Below are positions 55,899-64,000 of a stretch of 64,000 nucleotides of DNA, in pieces. The first letter of the stretch is position 1; each line of letters begins with the position of its first letter. Under the pieces are notes generated by a model, which saw nothing but the letters and a program-made list of their open reading frames with translations, was not told where the DNA came from and searched no databases. Both the position numbers and the translations under genes were made by a program. This stretch comes from Streptomyces humicola (GTDB lineage: Bacteria; Actinomycetota; Actinomycetes; Streptomycetales; Streptomycetaceae), in contig NZ_JANFNG010000026.1 of the NCBI RefSeq assembly GCF_024436035.1, forward strand, positions 25,706-89,705, written 5' to 3'.

Positions 55899-57080
55899 TC
55901 AGGGCGCCGGGGGCGTTCCGTACTTGCTCTCCGCGGCCGCGTCGAGCGCCAGGCGGTAGCCGCGTTTGACCACGGTCTGGACGATCCTGGGCGCCCCCAG
56001 CGCGCCCCGCAGCCGGGTCATCGCCGTCTCCACGGCGTGTTCGTCACGCCCCGCGCCGGGCAGCGCCCGCAGCAGGTCGGCGCGGGGGACGACCCATCCG
56101 GGCCGCCGGGCCAGGGTACGCAGCAGCGCCATCCCCGCGGGCGGCACGCAGCGCAGTTCACCGTCGACGAGCACCGCGTGCCCGCGGATCTCCACCTGGT
56201 GCCCGGCGAGCGGCAGCACCCGGGCGCGCAGCGGCAGTTCGGCCGCGAGCAGCTGGACGAGGGGACCGAGGCGGAAACGCTCGGGCTGGGCGGTCGGCAC
56301 GTCGTGCGCCTGCAGCGGCATCGCCGTCACCGGTCCGACGCAGGCGACGAGGACATCGCGCTGGAGCGCCGCGAGGAACGGTTCGAGCAGGCCGCGCCGT
56401 TCGGCGCGGTCGAGGAGCGAGGCCGCGGCGGGCGCGCTGGTGAAGGTGAGGGCGTCGACGGCGCGGGCCACCGTCGCGTCGAGGAGACGGTCGAGGGGTG
56501 TGATGTCCTCCGGTTCCATCCAGCGGTAGACGGGGATGCCGACAACCTCGGCGCCCGCCTCGCGCAGCGCCTCGATGAAGCCGGGCAGCGGCTCCCCATG
56601 CAGCTGGACCGCAATCCTGGTGCCGGACACCCCTTGCCCCAGGAGCCGGTCCAGCACCTCGGCGAGCGACTCGGACGCCGGTGACCAGGCCTCCGTCAGG
56701 CCGGCGGCGCGGATGGCACCGCGCACCTTGGGCCCGCGCGCGAGCAGTTCGGCGGCGCCGAGCCGGGCCAGCAGCGCGCTGCCGAGGCCCCATCCCTCGG
56801 CGGCCTCGATCCAGCCGCGGAAGCCGATCGCGGTGGTGGCGACGGCGATGTCGGGGCCGTCGTCGATGAGCTGCTTGGTCGCGGCGAGCAGCTCCGCGTC
56901 GTCCGGCAGGGGGACGATGCGGAGCGCCGGTGCACGTTGCACGACCGCTCCGCGTCGCTCCAGCAGCGCGGCCAGCTCGTCCGCACGCCGGGCGGCGGTC
57001 ACGGCCACGGTGAACCCGGCGAGCGGGCGTACCGGCTCGGTCTTGGTGCTTGGCTGCGTGGTTGGCTGCGCTTGGTGCAT
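55899..57080 (-). CDS. nnaR: NnaR-type regulator: uroporphyrinogen-III synthase domain fused to winged helix
   Basis: 393 residues from the ATG at 57080. Residues ~20-270 are HemD-like (PLAGFTVAVTAARRADELAA, ALTFTSAPAAASLLDRAERR, LVACVGPVTAMPL). Residues ~290-375 are an OmpR/PhoB-type winged helix (LVDGELRCVPPAGMALLRTL, DEHAVETAMTRLRGALG, VVKRGYRLAL). In actinomycetes this fusion is NnaR, which works with GlnR on nitrate/nitrite assimilation genes. The narK gene directly upstream supports this over a haem biosynthesis role. Confidence 0.92.
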   Translation of the reverse strand: MHQAQPTTQPSTKTEPVRPLAGFTVAVTAARRADELAALLERRGAVVQRAPALRIVPLPDDAELLAATKQLIDDGPDIAVATTAIGFRGWIEAAEGWGLGSALLARLGAAELLARGPKVRGAIRAAGLTEAWSPASESLAEVLDRLLGQGVSGTRIAVQLHGEPLPGFIEALREAGAEVVGIPVYRWMEPEDITPLDRLLDATVARAVDALTFTSAPAAASLLDRAERRGLLEPFLAALQRDVLVACVGPVTAMPLQAHDVPTAQPERFRLGPLVQLLAAELPLRARVLPLAGHQVEIRGHAVLVDGELRCVPPAGMALLRTLARRPGWVVPRADLLRALPGAGRDEHAVETAMTRLRGALGAPRIVQTVVKRGYRLALDAAAESKYGTPPAP

Positions 57081-57201
57081 TTACCTGCCTCATTCAGGAC
57101 ATAGGCCCACCGAGTGCTCATCGTTCTCCCCCTGCCTTCGGCGGGTGGTGCCCCCGGGTAGCGATGGTGCCAACGCCGCGTGACGATCCCGGTTCGCAGG
57201 C

Positions 57202-57217
57202 ATTTCCGCGGCGTTAC
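57202..57217 (-). promoter_or_regulatory. GlnR-box-like half upstream of nnaR
   Basis: On the minus strand GTAAC, GCCGCG, GAAAT: the GTnAC-n6-GAAAC pattern with one mismatch. It lies 122 bp before the nnaR start and just past the narK stop. Confidence 0.45.
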
Positions 57218-57255
57218 ACACCCCCGGCCCGCCGACGTGTCGGCTGAATGTCTCG

Positions 57256-58650
57256 TCATACCTCCGCGTAGGTGAGCTGCCGCTGCGGCCCGGCCGCGTC
57301 GGCAGCTGCACGGGCGGTGCGCAGGTATACGGCCCAGGTCACGGCCGAGCACAGCGCGTAGTAGGCCAGGAACGCGACGAAGGCGGGCCCCCCGCTCTTG
57401 GCGGTGAGGAAGGACTCACGGAACACGAGGTTGATCCCGAGGCCGCCGAGCGCGCCGACCGCGCCGATCAGCCCCATCGAGGCGCCGGAGAGCCGACGGC
57501 CGTACGTGGCGGCCTCCTCGCCGTCGAGCCCGCGCGCCACGGCCTTCGCCTGGAAGATGCCGGGGATCATCTTGTACGTCGAGCCGTTGCCGAGGCCGCT
57601 GAGCGCGAAGAGGGCGATGAAGCCGACGAGGAAGAGCGGCAGCGACTTTTGCAGGGAGGCGACGACGACGAACAGCGTCGCCGCGGCCATGGCCAGGAAC
57701 GTCCACAGGGTGACCTTCGCGCCGCCGACGCGGTCGGCGAGCCGCCCGCCCACGGGCCTCACCAGCGAGCCGACCAGCGGGCCGATGAAGGTGAGCGCGG
57801 CGGCCTGCAGCGGGGTGCGGTGGAACTGGTTCTGCAGCACGAGCCCGAAGGCGAAGCTGTAGCCGATGAACGATCCGAAGGTGCCGATGTAGAGGAACGA
57901 CATGATCCACGTGTGGACGTCGCGGGCGGCCTCCTTGGCGGCGCCGGTGTCGCTGCGTACAGGCGCGAGGTTGTCCATGAAGGTCGCGGCGAGCACGGCG
58001 GCGATCACGATCAGCGGAATGTAGACGGCAAGGACGATCTTCGGGTGCATCGCCCCCGCGGTGCCGATCACCAGCAGCGCAACCAGCTGGATGACGGCCA
58101 CGCCGACGTTGCCGCCGCCCGCGTTGAGGCCGAGCGCCCAGCCCTTCTTCCGCAGCGGGTAGAAGGAGTTGATGTTGGTCATCGACGAGGCGAAGTTGCC
58201 GCCGCCGACCCCTGTGAGCGCCGCGACCACCATGAACGTGGTGTATGGCGTGCCGGGGTGCATGACGAAGGCGGCGGCGACCGACGGCACGAGCAGCAGG
58301 GCCGCGCTGATGATCGTCCAGTTGCGCCCGCCGAAGCGCGCCACCGCGAAGGTGTACGGCACGCGGAGGATCCCGCCGACCAGCGTCGGCATGCCGACCA
58401 GGAAGAACTTCCCGGCCGGGTCGACGTGGTACGCCGGGCCCATGAACAGCACCATCACCGACCACAGGCTCCAGATGGAGAAGCCGATGTGCTCGGAGAG
58501 GATCGAGAAGGCGAGGTTGCGCAGGGCGACGCGCTTGCCGGTGGCCTCCCAGAACTGCTCGTTCTCCGGATCCCAGCTCTCGATCCAGCGACCCCCCTTA
58601 CGTGTGTTGTCCCGCGTGCTGCCGCCTGATTCCGTGGTCGCGGTCGTCAT
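57256..58650 (-). CDS. narK: nitrate/nitrite transporter
   Basis: 464 residues from the ATG at 58650. It is an MFS protein of the NNP family: FSIWSLWSVMVLFMGPAYHV in helix 1 region, VGGGNFASSMTNINSFYPLR (nitrate signature) and GLNAGGGNVGVAVIQLVALL (second nitrate signature), with RLADRVGGAKVTLW in the central loop. A 45-residue hydrophilic N-terminus, including WDPENEQFWEATGKRVA, is typical of actinobacterial NarK. It moves nitrate in or nitrite out. A GlnR-type site lies upstream and the nnaR gene downstream. Confidence 0.94.
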   Translation of the reverse strand: MTTATTESGGSTRDNTRKGGRWIESWDPENEQFWEATGKRVALRNLAFSILSEHIGFSIWSLWSVMVLFMGPAYHVDPAGKFFLVGMPTLVGGILRVPYTFAVARFGGRNWTIISAALLLVPSVAAAFVMHPGTPYTTFMVVAALTGVGGGNFASSMTNINSFYPLRKKGWALGLNAGGGNVGVAVIQLVALLVIGTAGAMHPKIVLAVYIPLIVIAAVLAATFMDNLAPVRSDTGAAKEAARDVHTWIMSFLYIGTFGSFIGYSFAFGLVLQNQFHRTPLQAAALTFIGPLVGSLVRPVGGRLADRVGGAKVTLWTFLAMAAATLFVVVASLQKSLPLFLVGFIALFALSGLGNGSTYKMIPGIFQAKAVARGLDGEEAATYGRRLSGASMGLIGAVGALGGLGINLVFRESFLTAKSGGPAFVAFLAYYALCSAVTWAVYLRTARAAADAAGPQRQLTYAEV

Positions 58651-58700
58651 GACGCCTCCAGGCCTGGGATACATTCCGCTCCCGAAGCTAGGCACGCCGG

Positions 58701-58737
58701 GTTACCGTCCCATGCCGCGACGTCACACACGCGAAAC
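58701..58737. promoter_or_regulatory. GlnR-type operator upstream of narK
   Basis: GTTAC, CGTCCC, ATGCC, GCGAC, then GTCAC, ACACGC, GAAAC. The second half is a perfect GTnAC-n6-GAAAC site; the first half keeps only GTTAC and is one base short in spacing. The GTCAC-GAAAC half is 72-87 bp from the narK start. Confidence 0.65.
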
Positions 58738-58983
58738 GGTGCTCTCACCCGAGGCGGGGAGGGGCTGTGAGCAACAGGACGTGATGCGGCTCCCCGGGCG
58801 GGGACCTCACGGCTGCGTGCCGCCGCGGGCGCCGTACGGTCCGGGGTATGGCCGCCCTCCCGCGCTTCCCCGCAGCGACGGTCGCACTGGCGGCCACCTG
58901 TCTCCTCGGCACCACCCCGGCGCCCGGCACCACGACCGCAACCCGGCCGCCGCCCCCTCGCCGCGATCCTCACGTTGAAAACG

Positions 58984-59016
58984 AAAAGACTGCGGTCCGA
59001 CGGACCACAGTCTTTT
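58984..59016 (-). terminator. tmRNA terminator
   Basis: A near-perfect stem, AAAAGACTGCGGTCC with GGACCACAGTCTTTT, with a 3-base loop and a T-run on the transcribed side. It is seven bases past the tmRNA 3' end. Confidence 0.92.
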
Positions 59017-59022
59017 CATCGG

Positions 59023-59400
59023 TGGAGATGGCGGGAATCGAACCCGCGTCCTACGGTGCGGAACCAGGGCTTCTCCGAGCGCAGTCTGCTGTGCTTTTCT
59101 CGGCCCCGGCAGTCACGCAGACAAGCTGCCGACGGGCTCAGCCACTGTTTGGTTTCCCGCTAGTCCCCGTGGCCGGGCCCAGTGGTTGAGTTCCCTAGCT
59201 GATGCCAGGATCCGGGTCGGGAACAGCCCCGGGCTGACACTTCGCGAGGTCGCTGACTGTTAGATCAGGCAGCGAGGGCGAAGGAATCGCGCTTGGTGTT
59301 GGCGATTATTTTTTTGCGGCACGTGGTTTACGAGATCATTGCCGCGTTCCTCGGCTCGCTTCCCCTGCTTCGACAACCGCAGTCGAAACCGATCATCCCC
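59023..59400 (-). ncRNA. ssrA: tmRNA
   Basis: The 5' end GGGGATGATCGGTTTCGAC pairs by GGGGATG with CATCTCC at the 3' end, with discriminator A at 59023. The T-arm is GCGGGTTCGATTCCCGC. The reading frame at 59303-59265 encodes the tag ANTKRDSFALAA followed by TGA, the form known from streptomycetes. It rescues stalled ribosomes with SmpB, encoded 168 bp upstream in the same direction. Confidence 0.97.
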
Positions 59401-59534
59401 ATGTTTTTTTGTCAAAGGTGCTTCTTGTCGGTGCTTTTTGTCAGAGCGTAGGACCACCGGCCCCGCGCTGCTGACTCCATCCTACGTGATCAGCACGCTC
59501 CGGAGCCAGCCTATTCCCGTCGGCGGGCCTTCGC

Positions 59535-59573
59535 GCCGGGCCTCAGTGCCAGGCCTCAGTGCCGGGCCTCAGT
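59535..59573. repeat. 13-bp tandem repeat, three copies
   Basis: GCCGGGCCTCAGT, GCCAGGCCTCAGT, GCCGGGCCTCAGT. The third copy contains the smpB stop codon (59569-59571), so the stop has been duplicated with the repeat. Confidence 0.9.
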
Positions 59574-60048
59574 GCCGCGCGCGGCGCCGCGCCGCCGACA
59601 TCGCCCGCTCGGCCTCGCGCCGGTCCTGCTTCTCGCGCAGCGTCTGCCGCTTGTCGTAATCCTTCTTGCCCTTGGCGAGCGCGATCTCGACCTTCGCACG
59701 CCCGTCCTTGAAGTACAGCTGCAGCGGCACCAGCGTGTGGCCGGTCTCCTGCGTCTTGCCGATCAGCTTGTCGATCTCGGCCCGGTGCAGCAGCAGCTTG
59801 CGCTTGCGGCGCGCCGCGTGATTGGTCCACGTGCCCTGGGAGTACTCGGGGATGTGCACGTTGTGCAGCCACGCCTCCCCGCCGTCGAGCTGCGCGAAGC
59901 CGTCGACGAGCGAGGCGCGGCCCAGGCGCAGCGACTTCACCTCGGTGCCGGTCAGCACCAGACCCGCCTCGTAGGTGTCCAGGATGTGGTAGTCGTGCCG
60001 CGCCTTCTTGTTCTGCGCGATCAGCTTGCGACCCGTCTCTTTAGCCAT
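59569..60048 (-). CDS. smpB: tmRNA-binding protein SmpB
   Basis: 159 residues from an ATG at 60048. The whole SmpB barrel is present: [57 protein letters not shown], and the C-terminal basic tail [20 protein letters not shown] that enters the mRNA channel. It delivers tmRNA to stalled ribosomes. The gene is 18 bp downstream of the tail-specific protease gene and precedes ssrA. Confidence 0.97.
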   Translation of the reverse strand: MAKETGRKLIAQNKKARHDYHILDTYEAGLVLTGTEVKSLRLGRASLVDGFAQLDGGEAWLHNVHIPEYSQGTWTNHAARRKRKLLLHRAEIDKLIGKTQETGHTLVPLQLYFKDGRAKVEIALAKGKKDYDKRQTLREKQDRREAERAMSAARRRARH

Positions 60049-60066
60049 AGCCAGGTCATTCTCCCA

Positions 60067-61266
60067 CTACGACCGGGCTCCGAGGCCACTCAATACCGTG
60101 CGGGCCTGCACCTGGGCGTCCGAGCCGTCCGGCACCACCAGGTCCGGCCGGATGCCCTGGCCGTCGATGCTGCGTCCGGTGGGCGTCCGGTAGTGGCCGA
60201 CGGTGAGTTCGGCGACGGAGCCGTCCGGCAGCGTGCTCGGCATCTGCACCGAGCCCTTGCCGAAGGTGCGCGAGCCCACGATCACCGCACGCCCCCGGTC
60301 CTGCAGCGCTCCGGTGAGCAACTCGGCGGCGCTCATGGTGCCGCCGTCGACGAGGACGACGAGCGGTGTGCGGGTGTCGCCACCGCCTTGGGCGTAGAGC
60401 GCGTGCTGCTCGCCGTGGACGTCGTACGTGGCCACCAGGCCGCCGTCGAGGAATGCGGACGCCACGGCGACCGCCTCGCTCACCAGGCCGCCGGAGTTGC
60501 CCCGCAGGTCGAGCAGGACGCCCTGGCTGTGGTCACCTGCCGCGAGCGCCCGCCGCACCTGCGCGCCGACGCCGTGGACGAACGAGCCGATGGCGATGTC
60601 GGTGACGCCGGGCGCGGGGTGGGTGACGCTGACGGCCTCGGTGCTCAGCAGCGCCCGCCGTACGGTGACCGTCCACGCGCGGTTCCCGCGCTGCAGGCCG
60701 AGGGCGACGGGGCTGCCGGGGCGCGGTGCGGGGGCGGTGTCGTCGGCGTCCGGGTCGTCGGGTTCGACGCCACGCAGCCGCGCGACGACATCGGTGACCG
60801 GGCTTCCGGTGACGCCCTTGCCGTCCACGGTAAGCAGCCGGTCGCCCACCGCGATGCCGGCCCGCTGCGCCGGGCCCGCGGCCTGGACGCGGGAGACCTC
60901 GACGGTGCCGTCCGCGTCGCGTCGCACCCACACGCCCACGCCGACGTACACGCCGTCCAGCTCCTGCTGGAGGCTCTCGTACTCGTGCGCCGAGTAGACC
61001 GCGGACCAACGGTCGCCGCTGCGGCTGACGAGCTCGGCGGCGGCCTGTGCCCCGACCCTTCCCTGGTCGATGTCGCGGGCGATCTCCGCGGTGTCCGGGC
61101 GCGGTTGGGAGGCGTCGGCGCGCGCGGGGCGCATCGGCGGACGGCCGGCCGCGGCGTCGAAGGAGCCGCCGGCCACCCCGATGACCAGCACGGCACCGAA
61201 GACGACCGTCAGGGTCGCCCCGCGTCGGATGCGCTCGGGCGGCCCGAACATCACCTGCCCGGACAT
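60067..61266 (-). CDS. S41 family C-terminal (tail-specific) protease
   Basis: 399 residues from an ATG at 61266. An N-terminal membrane anchor (GATLTVVFGAVLVIGVAGG) is followed by a linker, a PDZ domain (GVYVGVGVWVRRDADGTVEV to LLTVDGKGVTG) and the S41 core. Catalytic Ser is in DGGTMSAAELLTGAL near 310 and Lys in SRTFGKGSVQM near 336. It cuts proteins outside the membrane from the C-terminus. Its place between ftsX and smpB is the usual actinobacterial order and suggests a role in envelope turnover. Confidence 0.94.
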   Translation of the reverse strand: MSGQVMFGPPERIRRGATLTVVFGAVLVIGVAGGSFDAAAGRPPMRPARADASQPRPDTAEIARDIDQGRVGAQAAAELVSRSGDRWSAVYSAHEYESLQQELDGVYVGVGVWVRRDADGTVEVSRVQAAGPAQRAGIAVGDRLLTVDGKGVTGSPVTDVVARLRGVEPDDPDADDTAPAPRPGSPVALGLQRGNRAWTVTVRRALLSTEAVSVTHPAPGVTDIAIGSFVHGVGAQVRRALAAGDHSQGVLLDLRGNSGGLVSEAVAVASAFLDGGLVATYDVHGEQHALYAQGGGDTRTPLVVLVDGGTMSAAELLTGALQDRGRAVIVGSRTFGKGSVQMPSTLPDGSVAELTVGHYRTPTGRSIDGQGIRPDLVVPDGSDAQVQARTVLSGLGARS

Positions 61267-61375
61267 GCTCGGGAGTCTAGGCGAGCAAGGGGCGCCGCAC
61301 GGCCGGTTGGCCGCACGAGGCCGGGTTGTTGGTCACACCCTCGGAGCCTTGCGCCGTCAAAGCCCCTTGCACCTT

Positions 61376-61409
61376 AGGCCGCTTACACCTTCCAGGCCGC
61401 TTACACCTT
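61376..61409. repeat. 16-bp direct repeat at the ftsX stop
   Basis: AGGCCGCTTACACCTT twice, 18 bp apart. The second copy contains the ftsX stop codon and the last Val/Lys codons. Confidence 0.88.
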
Positions 61410-62318
61410 CAGGTACTTGCGCAGGGTGAAGAACGCGGCGACGGCAGGCATCATCACGCCCACGCCCAGCACCAGCGGCAGCACCTTGATGACCTCTCCC
61501 CACCCGATGAACTGGATGAGCGCGATCTTCGACTGCAGAGCGAGGCCCCCGTCGATGAGGAAGTACCGTCCGGCGAGGAGCATTCCGCAGGCGAGCCCAC
61601 CGCCGATCAGTCCGGCGAAGGCCGCCTCCATGATGAACGGCATCTGGATGTAGAAGCTCGACGCGCCGACGAGCCGCATGATGCCGGTCTCGCGTCGTCG
61701 GCTGAAGGCCGAGACGCGCACCGTGTTGACGATGAGCAGCATCGCGACCGTGAGCATGAAGGCCAGGACCGCCAGCGCGACGTACGTCATGCCGTTGAGC
61801 AGGCCGAAGAGGTTGTCGAGCAACTGGCGCTGGTCCTGCACCGACTGCACGCCGGGCCGCCCGTCGAAGGCGCTTGAGATCACGTTGTACTGCTGCGGGT
61901 TCTTCAGCTTGACCCGGAACGAGTACTGCATCTGATCCGGCGTCAGCAGATCGATGCCCGGCTGCCCGGAGAACTGCTGCTTGTACCGCTGGTAGGCCTG
62001 CTCGGGAGTCTCCAGGTAGATCTTCTCGACGACCGGTAGCTTCTCCAGGTCGGAGCGGATCGAGTCCATCTGTTCCTGGGTGACCGCACCCTTGGAGCAG
62101 TTGGCGGTGTCCGTGCCGTCCGTCTTGTTGCACAGGAAGATCGAGACCTCGACCTTGTCGTACCAGTAGCCCTTCATCGAGCTCACCTGTTCCCGGGCGA
62201 GCCAGGCGCCGCCGGCGAGGGCGAGCGAGAGGGCGACGGAGACGATCACCGCGAAAGTCATGGTGAGGTTGCGCCGGAGACCGACGCCGATCTCCGACAG
62301 GACGAACTGGGCGCGCAT
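61401..62318 (-). CDS. ftsX: cell-division protein FtsX
   Basis: 305 residues from an ATG at 62318. One N-terminal helix (RRNLTMTFAVIVSVALSLAL) is followed by a ~120-residue extracellular domain (VEVSIFLCNKTDGTDTANCS) and three more helices near the C-terminus. The last domain has VNTVRVSAFSRRRETGIMRL, the coupling region for FtsE. FtsEX activates peptidoglycan hydrolases at the septum. The two Cys in the extracellular loop could form a disulfide. It is 42 bp downstream of ftsE. Confidence 0.96.
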   Translation of the reverse strand: MRAQFVLSEIGVGLRRNLTMTFAVIVSVALSLALAGGAWLAREQVSSMKGYWYDKVEVSIFLCNKTDGTDTANCSKGAVTQEQMDSIRSDLEKLPVVEKIYLETPEQAYQRYKQQFSGQPGIDLLTPDQMQYSFRVKLKNPQQYNVISSAFDGRPGVQSVQDQRQLLDNLFGLLNGMTYVALAVLAFMLTVAMLLIVNTVRVSAFSRRRETGIMRLVGASSFYIQMPFIMEAAFAGLIGGGLACGMLLAGRYFLIDGGLALQSKIALIQFIGWGEVIKVLPLVLGVGVMMPAVAAFFTLRKYLKV

Positions 62319-62360
62319 GGTGACCTTTCTGCTGGTGGCTGCGGCAGGCGGGGACGGATC

Positions 62361-63050
62361 TCAGTGCTGGTAGCCGTAGACACCGCGTGACTGGTCGCGG
62401 ACCAGCCACCCTTGTTCCAACTCGATGACGCGCTTGCGCATCTGGTCCACGATCTGCTGGTCGTGGGTGGCCATCACGACCGTCGTCCCGGTCCGGTTGA
62501 TCCGGTCCAGCAGCTTCATGATGCCGACCGAGGTCTGCGGGTCGAGGTTTCCGGTCGGCTCGTCGGCGATGAGCAGCAGCGGACGGTTGACGAAGGCGCG
62601 GGCGATCGCCACGCGCTGCTGCTCACCACCGGAGAGCTCGCCGGGCATCCGGTCCTCCTTGCCGGCGAGGCCGACGAGGTCGAGGACTTCGGGAACGGTC
62701 TTGCGGATAGTGCCGCGCGGCTTCCCGATGACCTCCAGGGCGAACGCGACATTCTGCGCGACACTCTTGTTGGGCAGCAATCGGAAATCCTGGAAAACCG
62801 TGCCCAATTGCCGCCGGATCTGAGGCACCTTCCAGTTGGAGAGCCGGTTCAGATCCTTGCCGAGCACATGGACGGAACCGGTGTCGCTGCGCTCCTCGCG
62901 CAGCAGCAGCCGCAGGAACGTCGACTTTCCGGAGCCTGAGGAGCCCACCAGGAAGACGAACTCGCCCTTTTCGATCTCCAGAGAGACATTGCGGAGTGCG
63001 GGACGGTTCTGCTTGGGGTAGGTCTTGCTTACGTTGTCGAATCGGATCAC
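62361..63050 (-). CDS. ftsE: cell-division ATP-binding protein FtsE
   Basis: 229 residues, the standard FtsE size. Walker A is GSSGSGKST near 38, the Q-loop follows in [20 protein letters not shown], the signature is [15 protein letters not shown], and Walker B is [14 protein letters not shown]. It opens [20 protein letters not shown]. It is the cytosolic ATPase of the FtsEX complex that controls wall hydrolysis during division. Confidence 0.97.
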   Translation of the reverse strand: MIRFDNVSKTYPKQNRPALRNVSLEIEKGEFVFLVGSSGSGKSTFLRLLLREERSDTGSVHVLGKDLNRLSNWKVPQIRRQLGTVFQDFRLLPNKSVAQNVAFALEVIGKPRGTIRKTVPEVLDLVGLAGKEDRMPGELSGGEQQRVAIARAFVNRPLLLIADEPTGNLDPQTSVGIMKLLDRINRTGTTVVMATHDQQIVDQMRKRVIELEQGWLVRDQSRGVYGYQH

Positions 63051-63321
63051 AGCTGCACCACGGTCGACCTAGGGGGACGGACAGCCATCGGGCGGCTCTC
63101 CCGGTTCGCCGACCTTACGCGAAGCAGATGCCAGCGCGCAGTCGCCGTCGGAGGTTGGTGGGTTTCGTCACCAGCTATACGGGGACAAACGCGGCAACGG
63201 ACGCATCGGCTACTGTGAGCGAAGCTTCGGGGCGCGCAGACACCGCCGCCAGCGGGCACACTGGAGCCAAGGGGAACCGACGGACGCCCCGCGGCGTTGG
63301 GCAAGGCAAGGAGGAGATCGC

Positions 63322-63501
63322 ATGACATGCGACCGACTGGTGTGCGCCAACTGTGCCGGCCCCGTCGCCGAAGGCCGCTGCGCCGTCTGCCGGGCACATC
63401 GGGCGCGACTGCACCAAGAGAACCCCATCGGGGCGCTGACCCCGGCCATGCTCATCGTGCTGCTCGTGGTGCTGGCCGCTGTCGCTCTTGTGGTCCATTG
63501 A
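63322..63501 (+). CDS. 59-residue zinc-ribbon membrane protein
   Basis: The ATG at 63322 has an ideal AAGGAGGAG site eight bases upstream. The N-terminal half has two Cys pairs, CANC and CAVC (VCANCAGPVAEGRCAVCRAH), a rubredoxin-like zinc knuckle. The C-terminal half is one membrane helix (AMLIVLLVVLAAVALVV) ending in His. It is divergent from ftsE. It resembles a small protein I recall beside ftsE in other streptomycetes; no function is known. A strong terminator follows. Confidence 0.85.
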   Translation: MTCDRLVCANCAGPVAEGRCAVCRAHRARLHQENPIGALTPAMLIVLLVVLAAVALVVH

Positions 63502-63531
63502 CCCCCTGACCCATCCGCCGAACGGACGCAC

Positions 63532-63567
63532 GAGGGGCCTGGGAGGTGTGCACCCCCCAGGCCCCTC
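63532..63567. terminator. strong bidirectional terminator
   Basis: GAGGGGCCTGGG with CCCAGGCCCCTC and a GC loop, between the small plus-strand gene and the surface-protein gene coming from the right. Confidence 0.88.
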
Positions 63568-63605
63568 GCTCTACGCTGTTATGCGATCACAGCCAGTGGG
63601 CGTGA

Positions 63606-64000
63606 TCAGGCCGCCGTACGACGCGCGGCCAGGCGCGGCATCAGACGGAAGCCGACACCACCCGCGATCATCGTCGCGGCGCCGATCAGCAGGAACGCCG
63701 TGTCAGAGGAACCGGTCTCGGCCAGCTGCTGCTTCGACTGTCCCTGCGCGACCTCCTGGGTGGAGGAGCTGTTGGGAGCGGTGTTGCTGTTGCCGCCGCA
63801 GTTCACACTGGACTGGGACAGCGTGCACGTGCCGCCGCCACTGCTACCAGTGCTGGAGCCGCTGCCGGAGGAGCTGCCCTGAGTGGAGCCTTGCGACGAG
63901 CCCTGATCGGAACCCTGATCAGAACCGCCGAGCAGGCCCTGCGTCGAACCCTCCGTGGAGCCCTGCGTCGAACCCTGAGTGGAGCCCTGCGTCGAACCCT
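63606..64000 (-). CDS. LAETG-anchored surface protein, 3' part (gene runs off right edge)
   Basis: The frame is open to base 64000 and ends at TGA 63606. The C-terminus is a complete sorting signal: LAETG, a hydrophobic helix (TAFLLIGAATMIAGGVGF) and the basic tail RLMPRLAARRTAA. LAXTG signals are cut by class E sortases. Upstream of it is a stalk of G-S-T-Q and G-S-D-Q repeats, then CTLSQSSVNCGG with two Cys that may form a disulfide. The N-terminus and any functional domain lie outside the window. Confidence 0.88.
   Translation of the reverse strand, partial: GSTQGSTQGSTQGSTEGSTQGLLGGSDQGSDQGSSQGSTQGSSSGSGSSTGSSGGGTCTLSQSSVNCGGNSNTAPNSSSTQEVAQGQSKQQLAETGSSDTAFLLIGAATMIAGGVGFRLMPRLAARRTAA

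Noticed and set aside
55899..57080. Plain hemD for haem biosynthesis
   Set aside because: The C-terminal winged helix and the narK neighbour point to the NnaR regulator; no other hem gene is close.
58848..59189. Plus-strand frame starting MAALPRFPAATVALAAT
   Set aside because: The first 27 residues resemble a signal peptide, but the frame runs into the tmRNA terminator and tmRNA antisense. It may be the remnant of a secreted protein gene, but there is nothing to support a product.

Overview
This window is 64 kb of actinobacterial chromosome, almost certainly from Streptomyces or a close relative in the Streptomycetaceae. The base composition is very GC-rich. Third-position G/C bias produces long antisense shadow frames, and GTG starts are frequent. 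Lineage markers are an SsgA-like sporulation protein, DasR-type operators, an NnaR-type HemD/winged-helix regulator, a class E sortase and a tmRNA whose tag reads ANTKRDSFALAA. The gene order matches what I remember of the conserved core of S. coelicolor (about SCO2895 to SCO2970). That comparison is from memory and was not run.

Layout. 1-11 kb: a class E sortase (5' part only), secreted and lipolytic proteins, a class A penicillin-binding protein, a broken guanidine exporter under a guanidine-III riboswitch, GroES-like and DUF3618 proteins, Bcp peroxiredoxin, an MHS transporter, a phosphoesterase remnant and tRNA-Leu(TAG). 10.8-15.4 kb: rdgB, a lipoprotein, rph, the divergent DasR-controlled nagF/nagE2 GlcNAc PTS and a metallo-beta-lactamase-fold hydrolase. 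16-18 kb: a cysM-cysO-mec sulfur-carrier pathway with a Cys-rich leader peptide in front of cysO. 18-24 kb: an amino-acid permease, DUF2017-clpS and the pncB-pncA NAD salvage pair. 24-30.5 kb: RDD membrane proteins, ssgG, a GlcD-like oxidase, hpd and an AsnC regulator. 30.5-35.1 kb: a five-gene, overlapping osmoprotectant ABC operon with two tandem binding proteins. 35-41.5 kb: an S16-type membrane protease, an IclR regulator, a helicase, an MFS exporter, tRNA-Cys and a lytic transglycosylase. 41.8-46.2 kb: a three-subunit molybdenum hydroxylase operon. 46.5-55.8 kb: a GH20 hexosaminidase, DUF3039, YqgE, murA, HU, malic enzyme and HelD. 55.9-58.7 kb: nnaR-narK. 59-63 kb: ssrA-smpB, a tail-specific protease and ftsX-ftsE. 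The right edge cuts an LAETG-anchored surface protein, a likely substrate type for the sortase at the left edge.

Most of the window is chromosomal core; I see no CRISPR array, prophage, IS element or biosynthetic cluster. The unusual signals are small. The riboswitch aptamer and its Shine-Dalgarno-sequestering platform sit above a doubly frameshifted gene. A cysteine leader peptide precedes a CysO that has a 19-residue tail after its diglycine. An 18-codon mini-ORF joins two hydroxylase subunit genes by stop/start overlaps at both ends. The two tandem binding-protein genes share a nearly identical 158-bp tract. A hairpin element lies in frame inside hpd, an iron-box-like site stands near an uncharacterised membrane protein, and several short tandem arrays sit exactly on stop codons.
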